A program made the position numbers and the translations under genes. Below are positions 7,555-16,360 of a DNA stretch of 64,000 nt, piece after piece. Source of the stretch: Streptomyces rhizosphaerihabitans. GTDB taxonomy: Bacteria > Actinomycetota > Actinomycetes > Streptomycetales > Streptomycetaceae. Under the pieces are notes generated by a model, which searched no databases, was not told the origin of the DNA, and saw only the letters and a list, made by a program, of their open reading frames with translations. Each line of letters begins with the position of its first letter. The stretch's first letter is position 1. The DNA lies in contig NZ_JAODTZ010000016.1 of assembly GCF_025399795.1 (NCBI RefSeq), positions 62,001 through 126,000 on the forward strand. Reading direction: 5' to 3'.

Positions 7555-9090
7555 TCAGAGGGCCGCGGCGGGCTCGGGGGTCTTCTCCTCGGTGCCACCG
7601 GTGATCGGCGCGATCTCGGCGTCGGACGCCCGGACGAAGCGGGGACCGGCCGGCCCGAACACGGCGCGCGGCTCGGGGAACACGACGAGCGCGGCGAGGT
7701 AGAGCACGACCGCCAGGGCGAGGCCGACCGGCAGCGAGATGTCCGCGCCGTTCGCGAGGTTGCCCAGCGGGCCGACGAACTGGCCCGGGAGGTTGGTGAA
7801 GAGCAGCGCCACGACGGCGCTGACGAGCCACGTGCTCATGCCGCGCCAGTTCCAGCCGTGCGCGAACCAGTAGCGGCCACCGCGCTGACGCCGGTTGAAG
7901 ACCTGCAGCGCCTCGGCGTCGTACCAGCCTCGCCGTGTGACGTAGCCGAGCGCCATGACGACCATCCACGGCGCGGTGCAGGTGATGATCAGCGTGGCGA
8001 AGGTGGAGATGGACTGCGTGAGGTTGAGCGCGAAGCGGCCGAGGAAGATGAATCCGATGGACAGGACACCGATGAAGAAGGTGGCCTGGACGCGGTTGAA
8101 GCGCGGGAAGACGCTGGCGAAGTCCAGCCCCGTTCCGTAGAGGGACGTCGTGCCGGTCGACAGGCCACCGATCAGGGCGATCAGGCAGAGCGGCAGGAAG
8201 TACCAGCCGGGGGAGACGGCCAGCAGTCCGCCCACGTAGTTCGGGGCGGCCGGGTCGACGTACTTCGCGGCCTTCGTCGCGATGATCGACGCCGTGGCCA
8301 GGCCGAAGACGAAGGGCAGCAGGGTGGCGATCTGGGCGAGGAACGCGGCCCCCATCACCCGGCGGCGCGGGGTGTTCGCGGGGATGTAGCGGGACCAGTC
8401 ACCGAGGAACGCGCCGAAGGAGACCGGGTTGGAGAGCACGATCAACGCGGCGCCGATGAACGACGGCCAGAACAGTGCGTCGTGGGTCGAGGCGAAGGCT
8501 CCCGCGTAACCGGGGTCGAAGTCACCGGCGAAGGCGAAGGCGCCGAGCACGAACAGGGCCGAGGCCGCCAGCACCGCGATCTTGTTGACCAGCAGCATGA
8601 AGCGGAAGCCGTAGATGCAGACGACGAGCACGAGTCCGCCGAAGATCGCGTACGCGATGCCGTAGGTGACGTCCGACTCGGGGACGTGCACGAGCCGGTG
8701 CGCGCCACCGACGAGCGCGTCACCCGAGGACCACACCGAGATCGAGAAGAACGCGATGGCGGTGAGCAGGGAGAGGAAGGAGCCGACGACCCGACCGTGC
8801 ACGCCCAGGTGCGCGGAGGAGGAGACCGCGTTGTTCGTGCCGTTGGCGGGGCCGAACAGTGCCATCGGGGCCAGCAGCAGCGCACCGGCGACCAGGCCGA
8901 GGACGGTCGCCGCGAGCCCCTGCCAGAAGGAGAGGCCGAAGAGGATCGGGAAGGCGCCCAGTACGCAGGTCGCGAAGGTGTTGGCGCCGCCGAAGGCGAG
9001 CCGGAACAGGTCGATCGGCCGGGCCGTGCGGTCCTCGTCCGGGATTCGCTCGACGCCGTAGGTCTCGATTTCGGTGACCGAGCTCGTCAC
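7555..9090 (-). CDS. NCS1-family nucleobase/cytosine-type permease
   Basis: This 511-residue protein has about 12 membrane segments and the NCS1 pattern: GANTFATCVLGAFPILFGLS in TM1, PANGTNNAVSSSAHLGVHG in the loop typical of cytosine/purine/allantoin permeases, and DWSRYIP after TM6. NCS1 carriers import nucleobases, hydantoins or related amines by cation symport. GTG 9090 is preceded by GGAGGG and matches the family N-terminus; in-frame upstream residues are spurious. It heads a leftward set with the NTF2-like and aldehyde dehydrogenase genes and is divergent from the PucR regulator, the usual arrangement for purine or amine uptake units. Confidence 0.88.
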   Translation of the reverse strand: MTSSVTEIETYGVERIPDEDRTARPIDLFRLAFGGANTFATCVLGAFPILFGLSFWQGLAATVLGLVAGALLLAPMALFGPANGTNNAVSSSAHLGVHGRVVGSFLSLLTAIAFFSISVWSSGDALVGGAHRLVHVPESDVTYGIAYAIFGGLVLVVCIYGFRFMLLVNKIAVLAASALFVLGAFAFAGDFDPGYAGAFASTHDALFWPSFIGAALIVLSNPVSFGAFLGDWSRYIPANTPRRRVMGAAFLAQIATLLPFVFGLATASIIATKAAKYVDPAAPNYVGGLLAVSPGWYFLPLCLIALIGGLSTGTTSLYGTGLDFASVFPRFNRVQATFFIGVLSIGFIFLGRFALNLTQSISTFATLIITCTAPWMVVMALGYVTRRGWYDAEALQVFNRRQRGGRYWFAHGWNWRGMSTWLVSAVVALLFTNLPGQFVGPLGNLANGADISLPVGLALAVVLYLAALVVFPEPRAVFGPAGPRFVRASDAEIAPITGGTEEKTPEPAAAL

Positions 9091-9181
9091 GGGCCCTCCA
9101 GTGTCCGTTAGTGCACCGTTCAATCGGTGGCTCCCACAGTGTGCGGTCCCCGGTGACCTGCGACAATGGTGTCGATCACAG

Positions 9182-10651
9182 ATGCGTACGATGTCTTTTG
9201 TGGCCAGCGACAAACTCACGGTCGGGGATCTGCTCTCCTCCCCGGCACTCCAGCTCTCTCTGAAGGCCGGCGGGGACGGTCTGGACCGGTCCGTGTCCTG
9301 GGCGCACGCCAGCGAGCTCGTCGATCCGACCCCGTGGCTCCTGGGAGCCGAGGTGATCATGACGGCGGGCCTGGCGATCCCCCGTACCGCCGCCGAACAG
9401 CGCGCCTACCTGGAGCGGCTGGACGACGCCGGGGCGTCCGCTCTCGCGCTCTCCGCGCAGCTGCACATGCCCCCGCTGCACGACGCGTTCTTCCGGGCGG
9501 CCGAGGAACGGGGCTTCCCCGTCCTCGAAGTGCCGCTGGCGGTCCCCTTCATCGCCGTCGCCCAGGAGGTCGCGGCCGCGGCGCAGGAGGATGCCCGGCA
9601 CCGGCTGGGCGCGCAGCTCCAGGTCTTCGGCGCGCTGCGCTGGCTGGTCACCGAGAACCTCGACACACCGACACTCCTGCGCCGCCTCGAAGGGTTGTCG
9701 GGCTACGACGTCTTCCTCTGCACACCCCAGGGCCGTCCGCTCCTGCCCGGGGTCCCCGTGCCGGATCCCGCCGTCCTGCCCGCGTCGGTCGACGCCCCGC
9801 CGGCGATCCCCGGCGGTTTCGTCCTCCCCGTTCCCGCGCCCGGCGGCCCCGCGGGCTTTCTCGTCGCGTACGAGCGTGCGGGCGCCCGGCCCGCGGGACT
9901 CGCCGTCGTCCAGCACATCGCCACTGTCGCGGCGCTGCGGCTCGCGATGGTCCGCAACCAGCGCGAGACGCTGCGCCGCGAGGGAGCGGAGACGTTCGCC
10001 GAACTGCTGCAGGAGGTGCTCGACCCGGAGGCGGCGCGACGCCGGCTCGCCCGGCATGCGATCGAGGGCGACACCGTTCTCCTCATCGTGCGGCGCACCA
10101 CCGACGAGGCACTGCTGCGCTGCCTGGAGGACCGGCCTCATCTGCTGCTCACACGGGGCGAGGACCGCTATGTCCTCGGGGCACCGGAACTGGCGACGGC
10201 CGTCGGTGAGCTGCCGGCCGTGGCGGCCGGTACCAGCCGTCCCTTCCGGCCGGGTGCCGCGCTGAAGGTCGCGCAGCGCGAGGCGCTCTGGGCGGTGTCC
10301 AAAGCCGTCGAGTCGGGCCGGCCCGTGGTGCACTACGGCGACGACGGAGCGGGCCGATGGCTGCCCGACGACCCCGCCGTCCTGAGCGCGCTGGTCGAGC
10401 ATGTGCTCGGCGACGTCCTGCGCTACGACGAGAGTCATGACTCGCGGCTGCTGGTCTCCGCCCGCACCTGGATGGAGCGCGACCGGCGCACCGAGACAGC
10501 CGCGGCGGCGCTCCACATCCACCCCAACACCCTCGCCTACCGGCTGCGCCGCTTCGGCGCTCTCGCCGACCGTGATCTGACGTCGACGGGGGCTCTGGCC
10601 GAGGTCTGGCTGGCGATCCAGGCAGCGGGAGCGCTGGGCCTCACCGACTGA
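9182..10651 (+). CDS. PucR-family transcriptional regulator
   Basis: This protein of about 489 residues has an N-terminal PucR purine-catabolism domain (LTVGDLLSSPALQLSLKAGGDGLDRSVSWAHASEL), a GGDEF-like middle region and a C-terminal HTH_30 domain with the signature HIHPNTLAYRLRRF near residues 444-457. PucR-type activators respond to purine or amine pathway intermediates and control adjacent permease and enzyme genes. The divergent NCS1 permease is the obvious target. Starts at 9182, 9191 (ATG) or 9200 (GTG) are all possible because none has a clear Shine-Dalgarno sequence. The 91-bp divergent gap holds no long palindrome I could confirm. Confidence 0.88.
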   Translation: MRTMSFVASDKLTVGDLLSSPALQLSLKAGGDGLDRSVSWAHASELVDPTPWLLGAEVIMTAGLAIPRTAAEQRAYLERLDDAGASALALSAQLHMPPLHDAFFRAAEERGFPVLEVPLAVPFIAVAQEVAAAAQEDARHRLGAQLQVFGALRWLVTENLDTPTLLRRLEGLSGYDVFLCTPQGRPLLPGVPVPDPAVLPASVDAPPAIPGGFVLPVPAPGGPAGFLVAYERAGARPAGLAVVQHIATVAALRLAMVRNQRETLRREGAETFAELLQEVLDPEAARRRLARHAIEGDTVLLIVRRTTDEALLRCLEDRPHLLLTRGEDRYVLGAPELATAVGELPAVAAGTSRPFRPGAALKVAQREALWAVSKAVESGRPVVHYGDDGAGRWLPDDPAVLSALVEHVLGDVLRYDESHDSRLLVSARTWMERDRRTETAAAALHIHPNTLAYRLRRFGALADRDLTSTGALAEVWLAIQAAGALGLTD

Positions 10652-11287
10652 TCAGGTGCGTGACCGCCGCGCGGCGGCCTCGACCAGCCGCCGGATGTCG
10701 GCGAGGTCGGCCTCGAACTCGGCGGTGAGGTCGACGGGCAGGTCCAGCCATGGCCCGAGTGCGCGGTGGCCGGGGAGTTCGCTGTCCGGGAGGTGGCCGC
10801 GACGGCTGCGCGGGTCGAGGTCGCCGGGGGTGAAGCGGCCCGCGGCCTCGGAGGCGGCGAATCCGATGACGAAGGTGCTGATCAGGCGTTCCAGCCGGGG
10901 CACCTCGGGCGCGGGAACCCCGGCCTCGATGAGGGCGGTGTAGATGATGTCCACCGCTCGCACGGCATCCGGGGTGACGGCGGGCCGTGAAAAGAGCAGA
11001 TGCGCGGCCCAGGGGTGCTGCTGGGTCACCTTTCGGCAGGCGTGCGCGAGGGCGTCGAGCCGTGCGTCCCAGGGTTGGTCCTCGGCCGGATGCGGCCGCA
11101 GCAGCGCGGCGAGCAGACGTCCGACCATCCCGTCCAGCAGCGCCGCCTTGTCCTTGACGTGCCGGTACAACGCCATCGGTGTCACGCCGACGCGATCTGC
11201 CACCGTGCGCATCGAGACCGCGTCGACGCCGTGCTCGTCGGCGATGGCCAGTGCCGCGTCCAGGATCTCTTCCCGCCTGCCACTCAT
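10652..11287 (-). CDS. TetR-family repressor of adjacent ABC exporter
   Basis: This 211-residue protein has the TetR helix-turn-helix near its N-terminus: EILDAALAIADEHGVDAVSMRTVADRVGVTPMALYRHVKDK, with recognition helix PMALYRHV. The C-terminal ligand domain contains FVIGFAASEAAGRF. TetR repressors release DNA when bound to small molecules, often substrates of the efflux pump they control. Only 2 bases separate its ATG from the first of three contiguous 15-bp operators, leaving no room for a ribosome-binding site, so the mRNA is probably leaderless. The divergent ABC genes are the likely regulon, together with autoregulation. Confidence 0.88.
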   Translation of the reverse strand: MSGRREEILDAALAIADEHGVDAVSMRTVADRVGVTPMALYRHVKDKAALLDGMVGRLLAALLRPHPAEDQPWDARLDALAHACRKVTQQHPWAAHLLFSRPAVTPDAVRAVDIIYTALIEAGVPAPEVPRLERLISTFVIGFAASEAAGRFTPGDLDPRSRRGHLPDSELPGHRALGPWLDLPVDLTAEFEADLADIRRLVEAAARRSRT

Positions 11288-11289
11288 GG

Positions 11290-11334
11290 GTCTACAGTGT
11301 AGACGTGTACGGCGTATACGTCTACGCCGTAGAC
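11290..11334. promoter_or_regulatory. three contiguous 15-bp TetR-type operators
   Basis: Three palindromic 15-mers lie head to tail with no spacer: 11290-11304 (GTCTACA-G-TGTAGAC, perfect), 11305-11319 (GTGTACG-G-CGTATAC, one mismatch between arms) and 11320-11334 (GTCTACG-C-CGTAGAC, perfect). They fill most of the 61-bp gap between the divergent TetR and ABC ATPase starts. The period of 15 bp places successive dimers about 1.4 helical turns apart, so neighbouring TetR dimers would bind on different faces and could wrap the DNA cooperatively. Binding is inferred from position and symmetry. Confidence 0.8.
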
Positions 11335-11348
11335 CTCGTGGAGGATGG

Positions 11349-12281
11349 ATGCTGATCGCAGAAGGACTGGTGAAGCGTTACGGGCCGCGTCGCGCGCTCG
11401 ACGGCTTCGACCTGACGGTCCAGGCGGGTGAGATCGTGGGCCTGATCGGTCACAACGGGGCCGGCAAGACCACATTCGTCGAGATCGTCGCCGGTCTCGT
11501 ACGCCCCGACACGGGCCGGATCAGCATCGCGACGCTCGACGCACTGCGTGCCGGCCGGGCCGCACGGCGGCTCCTCGGTGTGGCTCCGCAGGAGCTGGCT
11601 CTGTACGGCACTGCCACCGTGCGGGAGAACGTGCGGCTGTTCGCCGGGCTCGCTGGGCTGCGTGGACGGCACCGGGACGCGGAGATCGCCCAGGTCCTGG
11701 AGGAGCTTCGCCTGACAGCCGTGACGGACCGGCCCGTAGGCGCCCTTTCCGGGGGGCAGCGCCGCCGGGTCCAGGCGGCCACCGCCATGGTCGGCGCACC
11801 GCCGCTCCTGCTCCTGGACGAGCCGACCGTCGGAGCCGATCCGGAAACCCGCTCGGCTCTGCTGAGCGCCGTCAGGGCTCGGGCCGAGGCGGGCGCCGCC
11901 GTCGTCTACACGACCCACTACCTGCCGGAACTGGTCGACCTCGACGCCACGCTGGCTCTCGCGCGGGCCGGGCGGATCATCGCGCGCGGCACCCAGGAAG
12001 AGCTCACCCGCCACCTGCCCGGCGAACTCAGGGTCACGTTCGCCGACCCGGCCGAACCCGAGCTGCGCCGGCCGACCACGGACCCCGGTGCCGATCTGGC
12101 GGCCCTGCTCGCGTCCGGTCGTACGCCCGTGTCCGTCGACGTACGCCGCCCCGGACTCGACGACCTCTACCGGTCCATGGAGATCGCGGCGGCCGACAGG
12201 AAGGCGGCGCCCGAGGGGCGGGCGGCGGCCGAGGGGCGGGCGGCGGCCGAGAGGGGGACGGGGGTCCGTGATGCCGCGTGA
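11349..12281 (+). CDS. ABC transporter ATP-binding protein, drug-export type
   Basis: This 310-residue ATPase has Walker A GHNGAGKTT (about residues 34-42), a Q-loop at VAPQE, signature LSGGQ, Walker B LLLLDEP and the switch His in TTHYLPE, all intact. Order and length match DrrA/CcmA-like exporters that pair with an ABC-2 permease. GGAGGA precedes ATG 11349. The C-terminal tail contains two exact copies of an 18-bp unit (12213-12230 and 12231-12248, encoding EGRAAA) plus a partial third, a low-complexity extension not needed for ATPase function. Its stop overlaps the permease start. Expression is probably controlled by the divergent TetR through the operator array. Confidence 0.92.
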   Translation: MLIAEGLVKRYGPRRALDGFDLTVQAGEIVGLIGHNGAGKTTFVEIVAGLVRPDTGRISIATLDALRAGRAARRLLGVAPQELALYGTATVRENVRLFAGLAGLRGRHRDAEIAQVLEELRLTAVTDRPVGALSGGQRRRVQAATAMVGAPPLLLLDEPTVGADPETRSALLSAVRARAEAGAAVVYTTHYLPELVDLDATLALARAGRIIARGTQEELTRHLPGELRVTFADPAEPELRRPTTDPGADLAALLASGRTPVSVDVRRPGLDDLYRSMEIAAADRKAAPEGRAAAEGRAAAERGTGVRDAA

Positions 12282-13029
12282 GTCCGCCGCCCGCCTGGGC
12301 GTGCTGGTGCGCCACAACGCGCTGCTGATGGCGCGCGAACCCGGACCGGTACTGAGCCGGATGATCCTGCCGCTCGTCTTCATCACGCTGCTGCGCCCGC
12401 TCTACCTGGCGGGTCAAGGCCGTACGGCCGGCACGGAACAGGCGGTCGTCGGCACGCTGGTCACCTTCTCGCTGCTCGCCCTCGGCATCTGCGGCAACGC
12501 GATCCTCACCGAACGGCTCGGCCGTACCTGGGACCGCCTGCGCGGAACCGCTCTGCATCCCGCGGAGCTGCTCGCGGGCAAGGCCGTCCCCGTCCTCGCG
12601 GTCCTGCTCGCCCAGCAGTTCCTCGTCGTGGGCTTCGGCGTGTGCGTCTTCGGCCTGCGTGTTCCGCACCCGTTCCTGCTGCTGGGTGTTCTGCTCAGCT
12701 GGAGCTGCACGCTGCTCGGACTCGGCACGCTGCTCGGCGTGCTGGTCCGCAGCACGGGTGCGCTCTCGGCCGCCTACGACATCGGCGGCATGCTGCTGAG
12801 CAGCGTCGGCGGCGCACTCGTCCCGCTCGCCGCTCTGCCGGTGTGGGTCTCGGACGTGGCCCCGGCCTCGCCCGGCTACTGGGCGGTTCGCGGTCTGCAC
12901 GCCGCCCTCGCCGGTGACACGTACACCGTGGCGCTGGCTTGCGGAGCGCTCCTGGGCGTGGCTCTGGTCTGCGGCGCCGTGGCCTCGGTCCGGCTGCAGG
13001 GCCGCAGCGGTCGGCTGGTGGCGCTCTAG
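12271..13029 (+). CDS. ABC-2 type transporter permease
   Basis: This 252-residue protein has six hydrophobic segments typical of ABC-2 membrane domains (MILPLVFITLLRPLY, VGTLVTFSLLALGICGNAILTERLGRTWDRLRGT, and so on). The conserved cytoplasmic loop ERLGRTWDRLRGTALHP contacts the ATPase in this family. ATG 12271 lies inside the 3' end of the ATPase gene, an 11-bp overlap that indicates translational coupling. Together the pair should form a homodimeric or 2+2 exporter for a hydrophobic compound; the substrate is unknown. A 14-bp inverted repeat terminator follows 8 bp after the stop. Confidence 0.9.
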   Translation: MPRESAARLGVLVRHNALLMAREPGPVLSRMILPLVFITLLRPLYLAGQGRTAGTEQAVVGTLVTFSLLALGICGNAILTERLGRTWDRLRGTALHPAELLAGKAVPVLAVLLAQQFLVVGFGVCVFGLRVPHPFLLLGVLLSWSCTLLGLGTLLGVLVRSTGALSAAYDIGGMLLSSVGGALVPLAALPVWVSDVAPASPGYWAVRGLHAALAGDTYTVALACGALLGVALVCGAVASVRLQGRSGRLVAL

Positions 13030-13037
13030 GTGAGCAC

Positions 13038-13076
13038 CTCCTTGAACTCCCTTGCCTGGATCGGGAGTTCAAGGAG
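13038..13076. terminator. bidirectional hairpin terminator
   Basis: A perfect 14-bp inverted repeat (13038-13051 with 13063-13076, 11-base loop) lies between the rightward ABC permease stop and the leftward TetR stop. Position and symmetry fit a terminator shared by the convergent genes. Confidence 0.8.
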
Positions 13077-13103
13077 ATCGACGGGATCGGGTCGGGCGCG
13101 CGG

Positions 13104-13697
13104 TCAGCGGGGTCGGCGCAGGCCCGTGATGAGGAGCGCGACCAGCCGTCGTGCGTCGTAGCGAGGGTCGTTGTGGGCGCCGATGCAGAGGTTGCCGACG
13201 CCGCGCATCAGTTCGTAGGCCGTGAGGCCGGGGCGGATCTCGCCGGAGTCGGCCGCGGCGTCGAGGAGTTGGGCGCACACGGGGAGGAGGCGGTCGAGGA
13301 AGTAGGTGTGCAGGGCGTCGAAGGCCGTGTTGTCGGGCTGCAGAACGGCGGCGAGTCCGTGCTTGGTGACGAGGAAGTCGACGAAGAGGTCGATCCATCG
13401 GGCCAGCGCGGCATGAGGGGACGCGCAGTCCCTCAGCAGGACGGGTCCCGCCTCGGCGCAGGCTTCGACCTGGTGCCGGTAGACCGCGACGATGAGATCC
13501 GCCCGCGTCGGGAAGTGCCGGTAGATCGTGGCCGTGCCGACGCCGGCCCTGGCCGCGATGTCACGTACGGGCGCTTCCACGCCCGACGTGGCGAAGACCG
13601 CGGCGGCCGCGTCGAGCAGCGTCTCCTGGTTGCGCCGGGCGTCGGCCCGTCTGGGCCGGGCCGCCTGCGGTGCGGCCCTCTCGTCACTGTCGCTCAT
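13104..13697 (-). CDS. TetR-family repressor
   Basis: This 197-residue protein carries a TetR domain (NQETLLDAAAAVFATSGVEAPVRDIAARAGVGTATIYRHFPTRADLIVAVY) and a C-terminal domain of the type found in regulators of reductases and dehydrogenases (LLDAAADSGEIRPGLTAYELMRGVGNLCIG). It is divergent from an aldo/keto reductase, and three related inverted repeats lie between the two starts. The conventional expectation is repression of the reductase and of itself, relieved by a carbonyl or aromatic ligand. ATG 13697 places the HTH at the normal distance from the N-terminus. Confidence 0.88.
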   Translation of the reverse strand: MSDSDERAAPQAARPRRADARRNQETLLDAAAAVFATSGVEAPVRDIAARAGVGTATIYRHFPTRADLIVAVYRHQVEACAEAGPVLLRDCASPHAALARWIDLFVDFLVTKHGLAAVLQPDNTAFDALHTYFLDRLLPVCAQLLDAAADSGEIRPGLTAYELMRGVGNLCIGAHNDPRYDARRLVALLITGLRRPR

Positions 13698-13730
13698 CGC
13701 GCCCTTCCCTCCGTGGCCGAACCCGCTAAG

Positions 13731-13804
13731 CGGGACATCGTTCCGTATCGCCTTGCTAACCGGGACGGTGTTCCGTATCGTCAAACGGGACGGTGTTCCG
13801 TTTG
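13731..13804. promoter_or_regulatory. three TetR-type operators upstream of aldo/keto reductase
   Basis: Three copies of CGGGAC-N3-GTTCCG lie at 13731-13745, 13761-13775 and 13786-13800, spaced 30 and 25 bp. The third extends into a 23-bp imperfect palindrome (13782-13804, 9 of 11 arm positions paired). The motif has the size and symmetry of TetR-family operators and sits between the divergent TetR and reductase genes. Binding by the adjacent TetR is inferred. Confidence 0.75.
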
Positions 13805-13881
13805 TTCATGATGGCAGACCGGGGACCCGACAACCAATCCACGCTGCCACCACGCTTCACCCGCAATGGAGGAGACAGGTC

Positions 13882-14901
13882 ATGCAGTACCGCACCTTGG
13901 GCCGCACCGGCGTGCAGGTCAGTACCCTCGCGCTCGGCGCGATGAACTTCGGCAGGATCGGGCGTACCACCCAGGACGAGGCGACCGCCATCGTCGACGC
14001 CGCCCTCGGCGGCGGGATCAACCTCATCGACACCGCCGACATGTACGGCGACGGCGAGTCGGAGGAGATGGTCGGCAAAGCCATCGCGGGCCGCCGCGAC
14101 GACATCGTGCTGGCCACGAAGGCGGCCATGCCCATGGGCGACGAACGCAACCACCGGGGCTCTTCGCGCCGCTGGCTGGTCACCGAACTGGACAACAGCC
14201 TGCGCCGACTCGGTGTCGACCACGTCGATCTCTACCAGATCCACCGGTGGGACCCGGGCACCAGCGACGAGGAGACGCTGTCGGCCCTCACCGACCTGCA
14301 ACGCGCTGGAAAGATCCGCTACTTCGGCTCCTCGACCTTCCCCGCCTACCGCCTCGTGCAGGCCCGATGGGCCGCCCGCGAACATCACTTGAGGCCCTAC
14401 GTCACCGAACAGCCCAGCTACTCGATCCTGCAGCGCGGGATCGAGACCCATGTCCTGCCCGTGGCCGAGCAGTACGGGCTCGGTGTCCTGGCCTGGAGCC
14501 CGTTGGCCTCGGGCTGGCTGTCGGGCGCGGTCCGTGCGGGCCGGGAGATCACCACCAGCCGCTCGACGCTCATGCCGCAACGGTTCGACACCACCATCCC
14601 CGCCAACCGGGCCAGGCTCGACGCCGTCGAGAAACTGGCCGAAGTCGCCGACGGGGCCGGCCTGACCATGATCCAGCTCGCGCTCGGATTCGTGACGGCG
14701 CATCCCGCCGTGACGAGCGCGCTCATCGGCCCCCGAACGCCGGACCACCTGGACGCGCAGCTCGCCGCGGCCGACACCGTGCTCCCCGCCGACGTACTCG
14801 ACGCGATCGACGCGATCGTCGCCCCTGGCACGGACCTCGCCGCCCACGAGAAGTTCGACACTCCGCCCGCGCTCCTCGACCCGTCACTGCGACGCCGCTG
14901 A
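13882..14901 (+). CDS. aldo/keto reductase
   Basis: This 339-residue NADPH-dependent oxidoreductase has the AKR TIM-barrel signatures: FGRIGRTTQDEATAIVDAALGGGINLIDTADMYGDGESE supplies catalytic Asp and Tyr, LATKA the Lys and YQIHRWD the His. The C-terminal cofactor loop is ALIGPRTPDHLDAQLAA. Enzymes of this group reduce aldehydes, ketones or sugars. A GGAGGA site precedes ATG 13882. It is probably repressed by the divergent TetR and may be transcribed together with the flavin-dependent enzyme 145 bp downstream. Substrate unknown. Confidence 0.92.
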   Translation: MQYRTLGRTGVQVSTLALGAMNFGRIGRTTQDEATAIVDAALGGGINLIDTADMYGDGESEEMVGKAIAGRRDDIVLATKAAMPMGDERNHRGSSRRWLVTELDNSLRRLGVDHVDLYQIHRWDPGTSDEETLSALTDLQRAGKIRYFGSSTFPAYRLVQARWAAREHHLRPYVTEQPSYSILQRGIETHVLPVAEQYGLGVLAWSPLASGWLSGAVRAGREITTSRSTLMPQRFDTTIPANRARLDAVEKLAEVADGAGLTMIQLALGFVTAHPAVTSALIGPRTPDHLDAQLAAADTVLPADVLDAIDAIVAPGTDLAAHEKFDTPPALLDPSLRRR

Positions 14902-15046
14902 CCGTCCGGAGAACGGCCTCCTCGTCCGCGCCCGCAGCTCCCGAGACGGCGGGCATCGCGCGGGTGCCTTGCGAGGGACCGTTCCTTCTCCGTCCTGCCG
15001 GTGCGCCCCCGTCGGCGTTGCCGGTGCCGAAAGGATCCGCGACCCC

Positions 15047-15952
15047 ATGCCGCACACACCCCGGCCCAGTTTCGGAATCATGACCGCCCCCTCGCAGGTC
15101 GACTACCACGACGTCCTACGGGTCTGGCGCGAGGCGGACACCGTCCCGCAGATCGAGCACGCGTGGTTGTTCGACCACCTCATGCCGATCTTCGGCGATC
15201 CGGGCGGCCCGGCCTACGAAGGCTGGACGCTGCTCTCCGCCCTGGCCGCGCAGACCCGACGACTGCGGCTCGGCGTGATGGTGACCAGCAACCGGTTCCG
15301 GCCTCCCGCGATCCTCGCCAAGATCGCCGCGACCGTCGACATCGTCTCCGGCGGACGGCTCGACTTCGGTATCGGCGCCGGCTCGCGCCCCGGACATCCC
15401 CTGGCCCGACGGGAGTACGAAGCCCACGGCCTGCCCTTCCACGACTCCGCGCACGCCGTGGGGAGCCTCGCCGAAGCCTGCACGGTGATCCGGCGGTTGT
15501 GGACCGAGGCGGAACCGTTCGACTTCCACGGCACCCACCACCAGCTCACCGGAGCGTTCGGCAACCCCAAACCCGTCCAGCGCCCCCACCCGCCGATCCT
15601 CATCGGCGGACGCTCGTCCGCGACGCTGCGCGTGGTCGCCGAGCACGCCGACCTGTGGAACATCCCCGGCGGCGACATCGAGGACGCCGTCGGCCGCAGC
15701 GCGCTCCTTGACCGCTACTGCGGCGAGATCGGTCGCGACCCCGCCTCGATCGCCCGCTCGATGGTCCTGCCCGTCTCCTACGACCGGCCCGAGGCGACCC
15801 GGGACGCGATCGGTGAAGCGCTCGCGGCGGGCTTCGGGCATATCGTCCTCGGACTCTCGGCGCCCTACCCCGCCGAGGTCGCACGGTGGGTCGCCGACGA
15901 GCTCATCGGCGCGTCGGCCGGACCGACTCGTGCCGGACCGGCTCGTGCCTGA
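15047..15952 (+). CDS. LLM-class (luciferase-like) F420/FMN-dependent oxidoreductase
   Basis: This 301-residue protein has the bacterial luciferase-like barrel: the N-terminal AWLFDHLMPIFGDPGGPAYEGWTLLSALAAQTRRLRLGVMVTSN and PAILAKIAATVDIVSGGRLDFGIGAGSRPGHP are typical of F420-dependent members, and PHPPILIGGRSSATLRVVAEHADLWN follows. Such enzymes hydroxylate or dehydrogenate organic substrates. GAAAGGA at 15029-15035 supports ATG 15047. The last residues (GASAGPTRAGPARA) are encoded by short imperfect repeats that continue past the stop. It follows the aldo/keto reductase in the same direction, but whether they share a promoter is unclear. Confidence 0.88.
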   Translation: MPHTPRPSFGIMTAPSQVDYHDVLRVWREADTVPQIEHAWLFDHLMPIFGDPGGPAYEGWTLLSALAAQTRRLRLGVMVTSNRFRPPAILAKIAATVDIVSGGRLDFGIGAGSRPGHPLARREYEAHGLPFHDSAHAVGSLAEACTVIRRLWTEAEPFDFHGTHHQLTGAFGNPKPVQRPHPPILIGGRSSATLRVVAEHADLWNIPGGDIEDAVGRSALLDRYCGEIGRDPASIARSMVLPVSYDRPEATRDAIGEALAAGFGHIVLGLSAPYPAEVARWVADELIGASAGPTRAGPARA

Positions 15953-16360
15953 TCGATTCGTGGCTGACCCGCTCGTGTGAGGGGATCGGGAGCGGACTCC
16001 GACGGCCCCGCCCGGGGCGGAGTTCCGGGTGGGGCCGCCACCGACGCGAAGGAAGGTCGCCGTACTCGGCCGGTGCAGGCCTCGAGTTCGGACAACTGCC
16101 CCGCGGGCCGGCCGGTGTTGCCCGTGATGAGGACACGTAGGCAGCGGGTGCGGGTGCCGGACAGAGCGAGGGTCGCGGTCCCTCGCCGGAACCGTCTCCG
16201 GCGCCGTGACGCGGAGCGATCGACGTGGTTCGTCGCGCGGACGGATGCCGACTGATGCCGACGACTGCGGCGGGTTCGTGCGAGGCGCTCAAGGGAATGC
16301 CTACGCGCAGGCGTTCGAGTGGTTTCACCGACGTTCCATCTGCGGGCGGGGGCACGGGCG
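15953..16360. other. intergenic gap without recognisable gene
   Basis: About 400 bp between the flavin enzyme and the WD40 gene. It begins with short imperfect GC-rich repeats around the previous stop codon. All frames here read as low-quality shadows, and the frame of the downstream gene is closed by a stop at 16253-16255. I see no terminator or promoter I would defend. It could hold the decayed remains of the missing 5' part of the next gene, but no NB-ARC motif is visible. Confidence 0.5.

Noticed and set aside
5187..9111. Very long plus-strand open frames (over 600 codons) opposite the aldehyde dehydrogenase and permease genes
   Set aside because: They mirror the high-GC codon pattern of the real minus-strand genes and show no domain.
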